A stretch of DNA of 6,414 bases from Lachnospiraceae bacterium (GTDB lineage: Bacteria; Bacillota_A; Clostridia; Lachnospirales; Lachnospiraceae): contig JAFWXB010000429.1 in assembly GCA_017523185.1 (NCBI GenBank), forward strand, positions 1 to 6,414, read 5' to 3'. The stretch's first letter is position 1. Every line of letters begins with the position of its first letter. The notes below the pieces were generated by a model. It was given only the letters and a program-made list of their open reading frames with translations, did not search any database and was not told the origin of the DNA. The position numbers and the translations under genes were made by a program. Shown piece by piece: positions 5,569 through 6,414 of the stretch.

Positions 5569-6414
5569 ATGGCTGGCTCTTATTTTGGAAATATATTTAA
5601 AATTACAACATGGGGAGAATCTCATGGAAAGGGAATTGGAGTTGTTGTAGATGGCTGTCCTGCCGGACTTTCTCTATGTGAAACAGACATTCAAACATTT
5701 TTAAATCGCAGAAAACCAGGACAATCTAAATTTACTACACCTCGCAAAGAAAACGATACCGTTGAAATTCTTTCTGGTGTATTTGACGGAAAAACAACCG
5801 GAACTCCAATTTCAATGGTCGTATGGAATGAAAATCAAAAATCAAAAGATTATAGTGAAATTGCTTCGTATTACCGTCCGGGACACGCAGACTTTCCATT
5901 TGATGTAAAATACGGATTTCGTGATTATCGTGGGGGTGGACGTTCTTCCGGTAGAGAAACAATTGGTCGCGTGGCAGCAGGTGCAATTGCGAGCAAATTA
6001 TTAAAAGAAATGGGGATTGAAATCTTAGCATATTCTGAATCTATTGGTCCTGTTTCTATTGACAAATCTCGTTTTGATAAATCAGAAATTCAAAATAACA
6101 AATTATATATGCCGGATAGCATTGCTGCAAAAGAAGCAGAGACTTATTTAGAACGATGTTTAGCTGAACAAAATTCTTCCGGTGGTGTTATTTATTGTGA
6201 AGTAACAGGACTTCCTGTTGGTCTTGGAGAACCTGTATTCGAAAAAATAGATGCAAACCTTGCAAAAGCCATGTTTTCGATTGGCGCTGTAAAAGGCTTT
6301 GAAATCGGAGATGGTTTTAAAGTAGCAACAGCTACGGGACTTTCCAATAATGATGCTTTTTATATGAAAACACAAAACAATGATATGTATAACAATACTT
6401 CTTTTGATGCAATA
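5569..6414 (+). CDS. aroC: Chorismate synthase (C-terminus cut by window edge)
   Basis: AroC converts 5-enolpyruvylshikimate-3-phosphate to chorismate, the last common step toward aromatic amino acids and folate, in the cytoplasm and needing reduced FMN. The reading frame runs from ATG at 5569 to the right edge: 282 residues of an expected 360 or so. Family blocks in order are GESHG with His19 (16-20), RRKPGQSKFTTPRK (47-60), RPGHAD with His106 (103-108), RGGGRSSGRET (121-131) and SIGAVKGFEIGDGF (237-250). His19 and His106 correspond to the two conserved active-site histidines of the family. The third family block, nearer the C-terminus, is beyond the window. The start is supported by AAAGGA 6 nt upstream (5557-5562) and by the usual N-terminus beginning two or three residues before the SxFGN-like block. 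It is divergent from tgt, and the likely leader is long and very A+T-rich. Confidence 0.97.
   Translation, partial: MAGSYFGNIFKITTWGESHGKGIGVVVDGCPAGLSLCETDIQTFLNRRKPGQSKFTTPRKENDTVEILSGVFDGKTTGTPISMVVWNENQKSKDYSEIASYYRPGHADFPFDVKYGFRDYRGGGRSSGRETIGRVAAGAIASKLLKEMGIEILAYSESIGPVSIDKSRFDKSEIQNNKLYMPDSIAAKEAETYLERCLAEQNSSGGVIYCEVTGLPVGLGEPVFEKIDANLAKAMFSIGAVKGFEIGDGFKVATATGLSNNDAFYMKTQNNDMYNNTSFDAI

Overview
The window looks like a chromosomal segment of a low-G+C Firmicute, most probably a Clostridia/Lachnospiraceae member. I infer this from the strongly A+T-rich sequence with A/T-ending codons, the AGGAGG-type ribosome binding sites, and the wording of the Tgt, YajC and AroC proteins, which read like clostridial versions of those families. 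This is recognition from memory, not a database result.

Layout: four genes lie on the minus strand, in transcription order tgt (5137-3998), yajC (3817-3500), an ABC exporter half-transporter (3367-1619) and a second ABC half-transporter (1629 to the left edge, C-terminus cut off). A very A+T-rich divergent intergenic region (5138-5568) separates them from aroC on the plus strand (5569 to the right edge, C-terminus cut off). Every long stretch is assigned to a gene or to an intergenic region described below.

Functions: Tgt inserts the queuosine precursor into tRNA. YajC is the small membrane subunit associated with the Sec translocase, and the tgt-yajC pairing is a common bacterial arrangement. 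The two ABC proteins overlap by 11 nt and have the hallmarks of a heterodimeric type IV exporter with one degenerate and one canonical ATP site; the substrate cannot be read from the sequence. AroC makes chorismate, the last step of the shikimate pathway.

Regulation: I see good sigma-A-type promoter candidates for tgt (TTGACT-16-TATAAT, minus strand), for yajC (TTGCTC-17-TATACT, minus strand) and for a plus-strand transcript toward aroC (TTGACG-18-TATAAT) that would have a leader of nearly 300 nt. A hairpin followed by a T-run lies between yajC and the ABC pair and may separate the transcription units.

I found no mobile element, CRISPR array, RNA gene or clearly new system. The most distinctive points are a roughly 48-residue polar insertion inside the nucleotide-binding domain of the second ABC protein, the asymmetric ATPase sites of the pair, and the architecture of the divergent tgt/aroC promoter region.
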